From Streptomyces profundus (GTDB taxonomy: Bacteria > Actinomycetota > Actinomycetes > Streptomycetales > Streptomycetaceae): a DNA stretch of 64,000 bases. A program made the translations under genes and the position numbers. The first letter of the stretch is position 1; each line of letters begins with the position of its first letter. Where the stretch lies: contig NZ_CP082362.1 in assembly GCF_020740535.1 (NCBI RefSeq), positions 7,251,501 through 7,315,500 of the forward strand, written 5' to 3'. Below are positions 47,183-56,710 of the stretch, piece by piece. The notes below the pieces were generated by a model, which made no database searches, was not told where the DNA came from, and saw nothing but the letters and a program-made list of their open reading frames with translations.

Positions 47183-48259
47183 GTGTCCGCCCTTCCCCGA
47201 GGGGTCGGCCGCTCCCGCCGCGCGCCGCTGCTCGCCCAAGTCGTCCTCGCCCTGGGCATCCTGACCGTCATCGTGGTCTCGGGGGCGACGGGTCCCGCCG
47301 ATGTCACGCCGCAGGACGCGGGCCGGGTCATCCTGGGGCATCTGCTGCCCGACGCGTCCTGGATGAGCGACGGCTCGCTGACCCGGCTCCAGGACCAGGC
47401 CGTCTGGCAGTTCCGCCTGCCGCGCACGCTGCTGGCCGGGCTGGCCGGCGCCGGGCTCGCCCTGGCCGGCGCCCTGATGCAGGCCGCCGTCCGCAACCCG
47501 CTCGCCGAGCCCTATGTGTTGGGGGTCTCGGCCGGCGCCGGGCTCGGCGCGGTCGCCGTCATCACGCTGGGCTCCGCCACCCTCGCCGGACTTCCGGTGA
47601 GCGGCGCCGCGTTCCTCGGGGCGCTGGGCGCCACGGCCGCCGTCGCGCTGCTCTCCCGCCACCACGGGACGCTCGCGCCGACCCGCATGATCCTCACCGG
47701 CGTCGCGCTCGGCTCCCTGCTCTCCGCCCTGACCAGCTATCTCACCCTCACCACCGAGGCGCAGAACGTCTTCAGCGTCCTGTTCTTCCTGCTCGGCAGC
47801 GTCTCCGCCGCCGCCATGGACCAACTCGTCGTCCCCGCCGTGGCGTTGCTCGTGGTCATGCTCTTCGCCCTGGCCAACGCCCGGGCCCTGAACGCGCTCC
47901 TCGCCGGCGACGAGAGCGCCACCGCGCTGGGCGTCCGGGTGCACCGGCTGCGCGGCCAACTCATCGTCGCCGCATCCCTGTTGACCGGCGCGGTGGTGGC
48001 GGTCAGCGGCGGCATCGGCTTCGTCGGCCTGGTCGTGCCGCACAGCGCGCGCATCCTGGTCGGCGCCGACCACCGCAGGATGCTGCCCGTCACCGTGCTG
48101 GCCGGCGCCCTCTTCCTGATGACCGCCGACCTGCTGGCCCGCACGGTCGCAGCGCCGACCGAGATCCCGCTCGGCATCGTCACCGCCGTCGTGGGCGCGC
48201 CCTGCTTCCTGTGGCTGATCCGCCGGGGGCGCGCCGCCAGGGCGGGGATGCTGCGATGA
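47183..48259 (+). CDS. FecCD-family ABC importer permease
   Basis: 358 residues from GTG 47183 with GAAGGAGG upstream; the longer frame begins inside the AT-rich operator-like dyad. About ten membrane spans with FecCD/BtuC marks: RLPRTLLAGLAGAGLALAGALMQAAVRNPLAEPYVLGVSAGAGL and GGIGFVGLVVPHSARILVGADHRRMLP. This class imports siderophores, haem, cobalamin and related metal chelates. First gene of a five-gene coupled operon with ATPase, binding protein and a CydDC-like pair. Some annotations label similar actinobacterial sets as F420-0 transporters. Confidence 0.9.
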   Translation: MSALPRGVGRSRRAPLLAQVVLALGILTVIVVSGATGPADVTPQDAGRVILGHLLPDASWMSDGSLTRLQDQAVWQFRLPRTLLAGLAGAGLALAGALMQAAVRNPLAEPYVLGVSAGAGLGAVAVITLGSATLAGLPVSGAAFLGALGATAAVALLSRHHGTLAPTRMILTGVALGSLLSALTSYLTLTTEAQNVFSVLFFLLGSVSAAAMDQLVVPAVALLVVMLFALANARALNALLAGDESATALGVRVHRLRGQLIVAASLLTGAVVAVSGGIGFVGLVVPHSARILVGADHRRMLPVTVLAGALFLMTADLLARTVAAPTEIPLGIVTAVVGAPCFLWLIRRGRAARAGMLR

Positions 48260-49095
48260 ACGTCGACTTCGACCGGGTGTCCGTCGCGGCCGGCGGCCGG
48301 ACGATCGTCCACGGAGCCACCCTCCGGGTGGGCAGCGGCCAGTTCCTCGGCCTCGTCGGCCCCAACGGCAGCGGCAAGTCCACGCTGCTGCGCACCCTCT
48401 ACCGGGTGCTGCGGCCGGCCGGCGGCACCGTGCGGCTGGCCGGCGACGACGTCTGGCGGCTGCCCCCGCGCGAGGTGGCCCGCAGGGTCGCCGTGCTGAC
48501 CCAGGAGAGCACCAGCGACTTCGACCTGGACGTGGTCGACGTCGTGCTGTTGGGCCGGCTGCCGCACCACGCGGGGTTCGGCGGCGACTCACCCCGCGAT
48601 CTCGACCTGGTGGCCGGGGCCCTCGACCAGGTCGGCGCCACCGGCCTCGCCGACCGGCCGTTCGCCGCGCTCTCCGGCGGCGAACGACAGCGCGTGCTGC
48701 TGGCGCGCGCCCTCGTCCAGGAGAGCCAGGTGCTGGTCCTGGACGAGCCCACCAACCACCTGGACATCTCCTTCCAGCTCGAACTGATGCGGCTCGTCGG
48801 TGACCTGGGCATCACCACCGTCGCCGCCCTGCACGACCTCAACCTCGCCGCGCAGCACTGCGACCTCGTCGCCGTGCTGCGCGGCGGCCGGATCAGCGCG
48901 TTCGGTCCGCCCGACGACGTGCTCACCCCCGAGGCGATCGAGGACGTCTTCCACGTCCGTGCCCACCGGCTCAGCCACCCGGCCAACGGTCGCCCGCTGA
49001 TCGCGTTCTCGGGCGCGACACCCGCCGCCCCCTCCGTGGCCGACGTCCCGCACCGGCGGGCCGCCGACCACCCGCACCAGGAGCACACCCCATGA
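48256..49095 (+). CDS. FecE/BtuD-type ABC importer ATPase
   Basis: 279 residues, ATGA overlap with the permease stop. Walker A GPNGSGKST, signature LSGGERQR, Walker B VLVLDEPTNHLD and the His switch in ALHDLN are intact. The C-terminal 40 residues (after RAHRLSHPANGRPLI) are a short extension rich in Ala and His (HRRAADHPHQEH) that could bind metal, though this is only a suggestion. It drives the FecCD permease. Confidence 0.92.
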   Translation: MNVDFDRVSVAAGGRTIVHGATLRVGSGQFLGLVGPNGSGKSTLLRTLYRVLRPAGGTVRLAGDDVWRLPPREVARRVAVLTQESTSDFDLDVVDVVLLGRLPHHAGFGGDSPRDLDLVAGALDQVGATGLADRPFAALSGGERQRVLLARALVQESQVLVLDEPTNHLDISFQLELMRLVGDLGITTVAALHDLNLAAQHCDLVAVLRGGRISAFGPPDDVLTPEAIEDVFHVRAHRLSHPANGRPLIAFSGATPAAPSVADVPHRRAADHPHQEHTP

Positions 49096-50120
49096 CACCT
49101 CCCCGTTCCACCCCCGCCGCCAGGAGACTCCGCTTCCGCGCCGCGCTCGCCGCCGTGCCCGTCCTGCTCGCCGTCAGCGCCTGTGGCTCGGGCGTCACCG
49201 ACCCCGACGAGGCGCCGGCGGCCGAGGGCGGCGGCATCGGCTACACCAACTGCGGGCGCGAGGTCACTCTCGACGCCACGCCGCGGGCCGTGGTGGGCCT
49301 GAGCCCCGCCCAGACCGAACTGCTGCTGCGGCTGGGCGTCGACGACCGGATGGTGGGCCAGGCGCAGACCGCCACCGCGCCGCTGCCCGAGGACCTCAGG
49401 GAGCTGGCCGCCGACATCCCCGTCCTCAGCGAGGACGCCCCGCCCAGCCGCGAGGTGCTGCTGGAGGCCGGCCCCGACCTGGTGACCGCGCCCACCGCCT
49501 ACGAGTTCTCCGCCGAGCAGGGCTTCGCGGGCCTCAACCAGCTGGCCGACGCCGGCTCGGCCGCCTACATCGCCACCGGCGGCTGCGCCGAACGGCGGAT
49601 GACCGCCACCGTGGACGATCTCTTCACCGACCTGGAGACGCTCGGCCGCGTCCTGGACGTCGAGGACGCCGCCGCCGAACTCGCCGCGTCCCAGCGGGCC
49701 GTCCTCGACGACATCGACGCCCGCGTCGGCGAGCGCTCGCCCGTGACCGTGGCACAGATCTATGTGGAGGGCGACCGCCTCTCCGCCATCGGCGCCGGCA
49801 TCGAGTACGACATCGTCCGCCGGGCCGGCGGCGACAACGCGTTCGGGCCCGACGACGCGGCCTTCGCCGACTTCTTCGCGGCGGAGATCAACCCCGAGGA
49901 ACTGGCCCACCGCGACCCCGAGGTGCTCGTCTTCGGCGTCCACGACGAGGAACACGAACAGGCCACCCGCGCCTACCTGGAGCGGACCTTCCCCGATCTG
50001 GCCGCGGTGGCGAACGACCGGCTGGTCGCCGTCTCAAGCGCCGACGTCTTCCCCGGCACCATCGGCAACGTCCGCGCGGTCGCCGCCATCGCCCAGGGCC
50101 TCCACCCCGCGGCCTTCTGA
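49092..50120 (+). CDS. Periplasmic-binding lipoprotein of a siderophore/cobalamin/F420-0-type importer
   Basis: 342 residues, start ATG 49092 in an ATGA overlap. The signal peptide ends in a lipobox (LLAVSACGS). The mature part is a class III (TroA/FhuD/BtuF-like) binding protein: YTNCGREVTLDATPRAVVGLSPAQTELLLRLGVDDRMVGQAQ, then a long helix region (FTDLETLGRVLDVEDAAAELAASQRAVLDDIDARV). The NCGRE...P pattern is shared with proteins annotated as putative F420-0 binding; the true ligand may be a metallophore. Followed after 7 bases by the CydD-like gene. Confidence 0.85.
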   Translation: MTPPRSTPAARRLRFRAALAAVPVLLAVSACGSGVTDPDEAPAAEGGGIGYTNCGREVTLDATPRAVVGLSPAQTELLLRLGVDDRMVGQAQTATAPLPEDLRELAADIPVLSEDAPPSREVLLEAGPDLVTAPTAYEFSAEQGFAGLNQLADAGSAAYIATGGCAERRMTATVDDLFTDLETLGRVLDVEDAAAELAASQRAVLDDIDARVGERSPVTVAQIYVEGDRLSAIGAGIEYDIVRRAGGDNAFGPDDAAFADFFAAEINPEELAHRDPEVLVFGVHDEEHEQATRAYLERTFPDLAAVANDRLVAVSSADVFPGTIGNVRAVAAIAQGLHPAAF

Positions 50121-50127
50121 TCCACCG

Positions 50128-51897
50128 ATGCTGCACCGTCGTCTCCTCGTCCTCGCCGGTTCCGCCGTCCGTCCCGTGGCGCTCTGCGCCCTGCTCGGCC
50201 TGCTGGTCAGCGCCGCCTCCCTCGCCCAGGCCGTCGCCCTGGCACGGGCGTTGGCGCACCTCTTCCCCGGGGGCGGCGGCGCGGGGGAGGCCGGTGCCGC
50301 GCTCGTCACCGCCGTCGGCTGCATGGTGGTGCGGGCCGCGCTGCTGCGCCTGGACGCGCCGCTGCGCGCGAGGTGCGGCGCGGAGATCCGCGCCCGGCTG
50401 CGCGACCGACTGGTCGCCCGACTCGGCGAGTTGGGCCCGGCGCACGCCGCCGGCGCCCGCGCGGGCGAGGTCCAACACACCCTGGTCACCGGCGTCGAGG
50501 GGCTCGACGCCTACTACACCCGCTACCTCCCCCAACTGCTGGTGGTCGCCGTGGTGCCGGCCGCGATCGTCGGCTGGCTGGCGACCGTCCATCTCCCCGG
50601 CGCGCTGGCGCTCGGCGGCGCCCTGGCCCTGGCCGTGGTGCTGCCCCGCTTCTGGGACGCGACGCTGCTGCGGCGCGGGAGGGAACGCTGGGCCGGCTGG
50701 GGCCGGTTGGGCGCCGACTACCTGGAGGCGACCCAGGCGCTCCCCACGCTGCGCGTGCTCGGCGCGGGGGAGCGGGTCGGCGCCCGGCTCGCCGCCAGGG
50801 GCGACCACCTCTACCGCACCACCATGGCGCAGCTGCGCGTCTCCCTCGTCGAGCACGGGATCAGCGCCCTGGCCCTGCACGGCGGCACCGCCGTCACCCT
50901 GACGCTGGTCGCCGGCGCCGCGCTGGCCGGCGACCTCCCGGCCACCGGCGCGTTCCTCTTCCTGCTCTGCGGACGCGAGTGCTTCCGTCCGCTCGGCGAC
51001 CTCTCCGCCGCGTGGCACGCCGGCTACCAGGGGCTGACCGCCGTGGACGGGATCGAGGAACTCCTCGACGCCACGCCGACCGTGGCGGACACCGGCACCC
51101 GCCCGGCGCCCGATGGGGTGCCCGAGATCCGCTTCGAGGACGTCCACTTCGCCCATCCGGACGGCTCCCGGCACCCGGCCCTGGCCGGAGCCACCCTGTG
51201 CTGCCCCGCCGGCGCGCTGGTCGGAGTCGTCGGCGCGTCGGGCGCGGGAAAGAGCACGCTGGCCGCCCTGTTGGCGCGCCATCACGACCCGGACGCCGGC
51301 AGCGTGCTGCTCGGCGGCCACCCGCTGCCCGAGTACCGGCTGGCCGACCTGCGGGCCACGGTGACGCTGGTCCACCAGGAGCCCTGGCTCTTCCACGCCA
51401 GCGTCGCCGACAACATCCGGCTGGCGCGGCCGGAGGCCAGCGACGCCCAGGTCTGCGCGGCCTCCCGGCAGGCCGGCGCGCACGCCTTTGTCTCCGCGCT
51501 GCCCGCCGGCTACGCCACGGTGCTCGGCGAGCGCGGCGGCACCCTCTCCGGCGGGCAGCGCCAACGGGTCGCGCTGGCCCGCGCGTTCCTGTCCACCGCG
51601 CCCGTCCTGGTCCTGGACGAGGCGACCTCGCATCTGGACCCCGAGACCGAGTCGGCCGTGCTCCTGGCCCTGGCCACGGCGCCCGAGCTGGCGGGCAGGA
51701 CCCGCGTCGTCATCGCCCACCGGCTGGCCACCGTCCGGCACGCCGACGTCATCGCCGTGCTGGAGCGGGGCCGGGTGGTGGAGTGCGGCCCCCACGACGA
51801 GCTGATCGGCCGTCCCGGTGGCGCCTACCGCGCCCTGGTCCGCCGCCAACGCGGCCTGGCCGCGACGGATGTCACCGGTGCGGAGCCGCGCGGGTGA
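50128..51897 (+). CDS. ABC transporter, fused membrane-ATPase subunit 1 (CydD/IrtA-like)
   Basis: 589 residues from ATG 50128, 7 bases after the binding-protein stop. Six membrane spans (LCALLGLLVSAASLAQAVALARALAHLF onward) precede a nucleotide-binding domain with Walker A GASGAGKST, LSGGQRQR, VLVLDEATSHLD and an intact His in VVIAHR. CydDC pairs export thiols and serve cytochrome bd assembly, but no cydAB genes are here. IrtAB- and YbtPQ-like pairs of this type import or process metal-siderophores. Being in one operon with a FecCD importer favours the second reading. Confidence 0.87.
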   Translation: MLHRRLLVLAGSAVRPVALCALLGLLVSAASLAQAVALARALAHLFPGGGGAGEAGAALVTAVGCMVVRAALLRLDAPLRARCGAEIRARLRDRLVARLGELGPAHAAGARAGEVQHTLVTGVEGLDAYYTRYLPQLLVVAVVPAAIVGWLATVHLPGALALGGALALAVVLPRFWDATLLRRGRERWAGWGRLGADYLEATQALPTLRVLGAGERVGARLAARGDHLYRTTMAQLRVSLVEHGISALALHGGTAVTLTLVAGAALAGDLPATGAFLFLLCGRECFRPLGDLSAAWHAGYQGLTAVDGIEELLDATPTVADTGTRPAPDGVPEIRFEDVHFAHPDGSRHPALAGATLCCPAGALVGVVGASGAGKSTLAALLARHHDPDAGSVLLGGHPLPEYRLADLRATVTLVHQEPWLFHASVADNIRLARPEASDAQVCAASRQAGAHAFVSALPAGYATVLGERGGTLSGGQRQRVALARAFLSTAPVLVLDEATSHLDPETESAVLLALATAPELAGRTRVVIAHRLATVRHADVIAVLERGRVVECGPHDELIGRPGGAYRALVRRQRGLAATDVTGAEPRG

Positions 51898-53573
51898 CCG
51901 CCGCCGGCGCGGGCCCGCTGCTGCGGCTGCTGCCCCTGGTCGCCCGCCACCGTGGCCCCTTCTGGTGGACGCTGCTCGCCGGACTGCTCACCCAACTCGG
52001 CGTGTTGGCCCTGGGCCTGCTGGGCGCGTGGCTGCTGACGCTGGCCCTGCGCGGCGACCGGGCGGCCTTCGTGCCGCTGGCCGCCGCCCTGCTGCTGACC
52101 GCCGCGCTCTGCGCCCTGACCAGCTGGCGGGAGTCCTATGTCGCCCACGATCTGGCCTACCGGGTGCTGGCCGACCTGCGGGCCCTGGTCTTCGGCGCGC
52201 TGCGCCGCGCGTGGCCGTCCCGGCGGCGGCCCCGGCACAGCGGCGATCTGGGCACGGTGGCCCTGGCCGATGTGGAGACCCTGGAGTGGCTCTACGCCCA
52301 CACCGCCGCCCAGGCGTTGGTCAGCCTCGTCCTGCTGTCCGTCACCACCTGGGTCTCCCTCGCCCTCACCCCCTGGCTGCTGCTGGCCTGGGGGCCCGCC
52401 CTGCTGGTGATCGTGGCCCTGCCCTGGTGCACCGGCCGGGCCGCCGCCCGACGCGGCGCCGAACTCACCGCTGCCAACGCCCGGTTGCACACCCAGGTGG
52501 TGGAGACCGTCTCCGGACTGCGGGAGTTGACGGAGGCCGGCGCGCTGGAGCGCCGCCGCGTCGCACTGGCCGACGGCACCAGGGCGCTCAGCCGCGCCCA
52601 GCGCCGGGTCGCCGCCGTCAACGGCGTCGAGACGGCCGTCGCCGACCTGGCCGTCGCGGTCGCCGGCGCCGCCGCGCTCTGGACGGCGGCGACGGGCACG
52701 GCGGGCGACCCCACGCTGGCCCCCGTCACCCTGGCCCTGGCCACCGTGGCCCTCGGCCCCATCGGCCAACTCTCCCAGCTGCTGCGGAACCTGGGCACGC
52801 TCCTCGCCTCGGCCGCGCGGATCGACGCGGTGCTCGCCGCACCGCCGGCCACCACGCCGCCCGCCGCGCCGGTGGAGCCGGCCTTCGGGCCGCTGGTTCT
52901 CGACCGGGTGAGCTTCCGTTACAGGCCCGATGGCCCCGAGGTGCTGAGGGACGCCCGCTGTGTCGTGCACCCGGGGGAGACGGTCGCGCTGACGGGGCCT
53001 TCGGGCGGCGGCAAGTCCACCTGCGTCGGCCTCGCGCTGCGGCTGTGGGACCCGGACGGCGGGCGCGTCACCCTCGGCGGGGTCGATCTGCGGGATCTGG
53101 CGGACCGCGATCTGCGCGCGGTCGTGACCGCCGTGCCGCAGCGCATCGACCTGCTGACCGGCACGGTCGGCGAGAACATCGCGCTCGCGGCGCCGGACGC
53201 CGGCCCCGACCGGCTGCGCGCCGCCGCGCGGGCCGCCGGGCTGCTCGACCGGGCGGCGGGGCTGCCTCTCGGGCTCGACACCCCGGTGGGCGAGCGGGGC
53301 GGCGGGCTCTCCGGCGGCCAGCGGGCCAGGGTCGCCCTGGCCCGCGCCCTCCTGCCGGAGCCGAGGGTGCTGATCCTGGACGAGACCCTGGCCCATCTGG
53401 ACGCGCACGCCGAGGCCGCGCTCACGGCGGCGCTGCGCGCGCGGTCCGAGGACCGGATCACCCTGGTGGTGAGCCACCGGCCGGCCACCCTGCGGTCGGT
53501 GGACCGGGTGCTTGAGGTGCGTTCCGGTCGTATCCGGCCGATCGACAAGGAGCCCGGCCCGACGGCTTCGTGA
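51894..53573 (+). CDS. ABC transporter, fused membrane-ATPase subunit 2 (CydC/IrtB-like)
   Basis: 559 residues from GTG 51894 (GTGA overlap), so it is certainly made with subunit 1. Membrane domain first (FWWTLLAGLLTQLGVLALGLLGAWLLTLAL), then an ATPase with Walker A GPSGGGKST, signature LSGGQRAR and VLILDETLAHLD. The base after Walker B is Glu, so this site should hydrolyse ATP. Forms a heterodimer with the previous protein. A strong hairpin terminator follows the stop. Confidence 0.87.
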   Translation: MTAAGAGPLLRLLPLVARHRGPFWWTLLAGLLTQLGVLALGLLGAWLLTLALRGDRAAFVPLAAALLLTAALCALTSWRESYVAHDLAYRVLADLRALVFGALRRAWPSRRRPRHSGDLGTVALADVETLEWLYAHTAAQALVSLVLLSVTTWVSLALTPWLLLAWGPALLVIVALPWCTGRAAARRGAELTAANARLHTQVVETVSGLRELTEAGALERRRVALADGTRALSRAQRRVAAVNGVETAVADLAVAVAGAAALWTAATGTAGDPTLAPVTLALATVALGPIGQLSQLLRNLGTLLASAARIDAVLAAPPATTPPAAPVEPAFGPLVLDRVSFRYRPDGPEVLRDARCVVHPGETVALTGPSGGGKSTCVGLALRLWDPDGGRVTLGGVDLRDLADRDLRAVVTAVPQRIDLLTGTVGENIALAAPDAGPDRLRAAARAAGLLDRAAGLPLGLDTPVGERGGGLSGGQRARVALARALLPEPRVLILDETLAHLDAHAEAALTAALRARSEDRITLVVSHRPATLRSVDRVLEVRSGRIRPIDKEPGPTAS

Positions 53574-53604
53574 GCGGCAGCCCAACGGGCCCACCGCTGG
53601 TGAC

Positions 53605-53627
53605 GGGGCCCGCCATCGGCGGGCCCC
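53605..53627. terminator. Bidirectional terminator
   Basis: GGGGCCCGCC and GGCGGGCCCC make a perfect 10-base stem with loop ATC, between the converging CydC-like and sialidase genes. Confidence 0.75.
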
Positions 53628-53642
53628 GCCACGGGGCGGGTG

Positions 53643-55739
53643 TCAGGGGCGGCGGCGGAGACGGATGGCGTCGGCGATGACGAAGCCGTCCGCGTCGTCG
53701 CTCAGCTCGATCGTCGTGTCGAGCCCGGCGGTGAGGGGGAACGTGCCGAGCGGTGCCCAGGTGCCGCCGCGCGGGTCGGGGGTGCCGGCGGCGCGCTGGT
53801 CCACGCGGACGACGCTCACTCCGTCCGCGTGGGTCACCCGGTAGGGCGCGTCGGAGGCGCGGTTGGCGTGCGGGGCGTAGGACACCTCGATCAGATAGTC
53901 GCCCTCGCCCGGCACCACCGGGCGCCAGCGGACCGAGCTGCCTCCCGAACCGGCGGGCGCCGTACGGTAGTTGCCGCCCCAGAAGCCCGGTGTACCGGTG
54001 GCGGGGGACCAGGTGCCGCTGACGGCCTGGTAGCCGAGGGCGTCGTTGTCCACGACCACCTCCTCGCGGACGTCGGGCGCGTGCGGCACGCGCACCAGGC
54101 TGAGGGCGTCCACCGCGAGGACCAGGCCACCGCCCCGCCCCGCGCCGGCGACCGTCAGATCGAGGGTGTGCCCGCCGGTCAGGGGGAGGGTGCCGAGGTA
54201 GGCGATGTCATAGCCGTCGGCGTTCTCCCTGGTCGTGTCGAGCACCGCCGTGCGGGGCCGCTCACCGTCCACGGTGACCTCGATCAGCGCCCCGGCCGCG
54301 CTCCGGTGGTAGCGCAGCCAGAGCTGGTGCTCGCCCGACCGGTCGGGCGTGAGGCGGTGGCGCAGCCGGGCGCCGGGGGCCGACGCCGTCAGGACGGCCA
54401 ACTCCCCGCCGCGCGCGAGCGGGTCGGCGACGGTGGTGAACGTACCGCCCGTCGCCTGGCCGCCGGTGGCGAGCGGGATCAACCGCTCGGTGCGGGCGGG
54501 CCCTCGGCCGAGGCTGTCGCGTCCCTCGGTGAGCCAGTCGAGGGAGAAGCGGGCGACGTTCACCTTGCGGGGTGCACTGGCGATCTCGCCCTCGCAGCCG
54601 TAGAGCAGGACGATCGTGCCGTCCGACAGCCGGGCGAGGTCGGAGTAGTAGGAACGCTGGGCGTTGACGACGCGGCTGTAGGGGAACGAGTGGCCCTCGT
54701 CGTAGCTGACGGAGACCGTCATGTTGGTGCGCACCGGGGAGTCGGGGCGGCTGAAGAGGAGCCGGCTGGGCTCCTCGCCGCCGGGGCCGCCGGTGTAGCG
54801 GACGAGGGAGGCGTCCACCGCGTTGAACATGCCGGTCGCGCCGTCGAGCGCGGGCCGCGCCCAGGTCAGGCCGCGGTCGTCGCTGACGGCGACGATGCGC
54901 TGCCGGTTGCCGCCGGCGGCCGAACGGCCGTTGACGACCACGGTCCCGTCGGAGCGTTGGAAGAGCCGCGCCTCGTTGATCGGGTAGTCCACGGAGACCG
55001 GCACCTCGCCCGCCGCGTGCCAGCTGGCGCCGTGGTCGTCGCTGTAGAGGGTGGACACCCCGTAGAGCCGCTCTTCGACGGTGTTGCCCACGATGACGCG
55101 GCGGTGGGCGCAGTTGAGCAGCAGGCGGCCGGTGTCGAGTTGGATGCCGTGCCCGGGCCCTGGGCCGTGCAGCGCCCAGTCGTAGGGGAAGTGGTCGAAC
55201 ATGCCGGACATCGCCGTCGGCGCGCTCCAGGTGGCGCCGGCGTCGTCGCTGGAGATCATCCACAGGTCGCCGATGTCGCCCGAGCAGGAGGTGTTCTCCG
55301 GCAGCCGGAGCGAGAGCATGTAGAAGCAGAAGACGGTGCCGGTCTCCCGATCGGCGAGGAGCGCCGGGTTGCCCCAGGAGGCGCCGTCCTCGGAGACCAC
55401 GATGGTCCTGGTCGGCCCCCAGGTGTCACCGCCGTCCGTGCTGCGGCGCAGCAGGAGATCGCGCGGGCCCGCGTCACACACCTCGTACCGTCCTTCGGTG
55501 ACGGCGAGGATCGTGTCGTCCGGGAGGACGGTCAGGGCGTGGACGTGGTAGTTCTCCAGCGGGTCGGTCGCCGAGTCCCACAGGGTGGTCTCGTCGAAGG
55601 AGAGGGCGGGCCCGGCCGCCGGCGCGGCGAGCGCCCGGGTGTGCGGGCCGATGGCGACGCCCAGGGAGGCGCCGGCGAGGCCGAGGGCGAACGTTCTGCG
55701 GCTGGGGCGGACGGGCGGGGTCGGCTCTGTTGTCGGCAT
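53643..55739 (-). CDS. Tat-exported exo-sialidase-like enzyme with C-terminal carbohydrate-binding-type domains
   Basis: 698 residues from ATG 55739 (GGGGAGAACC ahead). The N-terminus RPSRRTFALGLAGASLGVAIGPHTRALA is a twin-Arg signal. Residues 60-420 form a six-bladed sialidase propeller with Asp boxes: STDGGDTWG, SSDDAGATWS, SDDHGASWH, SDDRGLTWA; the conserved Arg of the FRIP motif is not obvious. Residues 420-698 are two beta-sandwich regions (RLIPLATGGQATGGTF, DNDALGYQAVSGTWSP) like golvesin/CBM-type modules. It likely releases terminal sugars from outside glycans, which the Opp-type importer takes up. The substrate may be an acidic sugar other than Neu5Ac. Confidence 0.82.
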   Translation of the reverse strand: MPTTEPTPPVRPSRRTFALGLAGASLGVAIGPHTRALAAPAAGPALSFDETTLWDSATDPLENYHVHALTVLPDDTILAVTEGRYEVCDAGPRDLLLRRSTDGGDTWGPTRTIVVSEDGASWGNPALLADRETGTVFCFYMLSLRLPENTSCSGDIGDLWMISSDDAGATWSAPTAMSGMFDHFPYDWALHGPGPGHGIQLDTGRLLLNCAHRRVIVGNTVEERLYGVSTLYSDDHGASWHAAGEVPVSVDYPINEARLFQRSDGTVVVNGRSAAGGNRQRIVAVSDDRGLTWARPALDGATGMFNAVDASLVRYTGGPGGEEPSRLLFSRPDSPVRTNMTVSVSYDEGHSFPYSRVVNAQRSYYSDLARLSDGTIVLLYGCEGEIASAPRKVNVARFSLDWLTEGRDSLGRGPARTERLIPLATGGQATGGTFTTVADPLARGGELAVLTASAPGARLRHRLTPDRSGEHQLWLRYHRSAAGALIEVTVDGERPRTAVLDTTRENADGYDIAYLGTLPLTGGHTLDLTVAGAGRGGGLVLAVDALSLVRVPHAPDVREEVVVDNDALGYQAVSGTWSPATGTPGFWGGNYRTAPAGSGGSSVRWRPVVPGEGDYLIEVSYAPHANRASDAPYRVTHADGVSVVRVDQRAAGTPDPRGGTWAPLGTFPLTAGLDTTIELSDDADGFVIADAIRLRRRP

Positions 55740-55777
55740 GGTTCTCCCCTGGTGTGCTGGTGGAGGCGTGGTTGGGA

Positions 55778-56710
55778 TCAGGGAGTGATCAGGTGCTCCT
55801 CGTGCGGTGCCAGCAGCGCGAGGAGCCGGTCGCGTTCGTCGGGGGTGCACGGCGTGAACGGGTTCGCCACATGCGGGGTGCACAGGCCGCGCGCCGCGAG
55901 GACCGTCTTCACGGCCGGGACGCCGGGGCGGACGGTGTGCAGGGCGAGGAGGACGTCGAGGGAGCGCTGGGCCCGCTCGGCGTCCTCGGCGCGCCCTTCC
56001 CGGTGGGCGCGCAGGAGCGCGACGGCGGGCCCTGGCGCGAGGTTGGCGATGCCGGGCACGATGCCGTCGGCGCCCAGCCGCAGTGCGGCGAGGGCCTGGT
56101 GTTCGGCGCCCTGGCTGACGCCGAATTCCGGCCGCCGCCGCGCCGCGGCGATCAGGTGGGTGAGGAGGTCGAGGTCGCCCGAGCTGTCCTTGGCGCCGAC
56201 GACGTGCGGGAGTTCGGTGAGGCGGTCGATGAGCTCCGGGGTCAGCGGGTCGCTGTAGCGCGGCGCGTTGTAGGCGACGACGGGGACGCCGACCTCGGCG
56301 AGGGCCGCGTAGTGCGCCAGGATCTCGTCCTGGCGGTGGTGGAAGTAGATCGGCGGGCTGAGGACGAGGGCGTCGGGCCGGGCGGGCAGGACCGCCTCGG
56401 CGCGCGCCAGCACATCGGCGGTGCCGGCCGATGTCACGTTGACGAGGACCGGCCCGCCGTCGGTCAGTTCGCGCCAGCGGGCGCTCACCCCCGCGACGAA
56501 GTCGGTGAGCTCGGGGCCCGGCGGGAGCAGCGGGCCCTCGCCGTTGCTGCCCAGCAGCATCAGGGCCCGCGCCCCGGCGGCGGCCAGCGCGCCGAGCAGC
56601 TCGGCGGCGGCCGGCGCCGAGGGGACGCCGGGGCGGGACATCGGGGTGACGAGGGGGACCATGACGCCGTCGAGAAGCTGCCGGCCGTCTGTGGGTACAG
56701 AGGTGCGCAT
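55778..56710 (-). CDS. DHDPS-family lyase, NanA-like (N-acetylneuraminate lyase or KDG aldolase type)
   Basis: 310 residues. The gene start ATG 56710 shares a base with the stop of the FAD oxidoreductase (TGATG). All key residues of the family are present: GSNGE loop (54-58), Tyr147 in YNAPRYS, and Schiff-base Lys174 in VVGAKDSSGD. This contrasts with the other family member at 15335, which lacks the Tyr. Beside a sialidase gene, cleavage of a sialic-acid-like or 2-keto-3-deoxy sugar acid to pyruvate plus an aldose is the best guess. No nanE or nanK genes are in the window. Confidence 0.83.
   Translation of the reverse strand: MRTSVPTDGRQLLDGVMVPLVTPMSRPGVPSAPAAAELLGALAAAGARALMLLGSNGEGPLLPPGPELTDFVAGVSARWRELTDGGPVLVNVTSAGTADVLARAEAVLPARPDALVLSPPIYFHHRQDEILAHYAALAEVGVPVVAYNAPRYSDPLTPELIDRLTELPHVVGAKDSSGDLDLLTHLIAAARRRPEFGVSQGAEHQALAALRLGADGIVPGIANLAPGPAVALLRAHREGRAEDAERAQRSLDVLLALHTVRPGVPAVKTVLAARGLCTPHVANPFTPCTPDERDRLLALLAPHEEHLITP

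Noticed and set aside
45434..48592. A 1052-codon minus-strand frame running across the kinase and into the importer genes
   Set aside because: Low-complexity Arg/Gly/Ala sequence, overlaps intact kinase, FecCD permease and ATPase genes in other frames.
50128..53573. Reading the ABC pair as true CydDC for cytochrome bd
   Set aside because: There are no cydA/cydB genes here and the pair is coupled to a FecCD-type importer, so a role with that importer is more likely.
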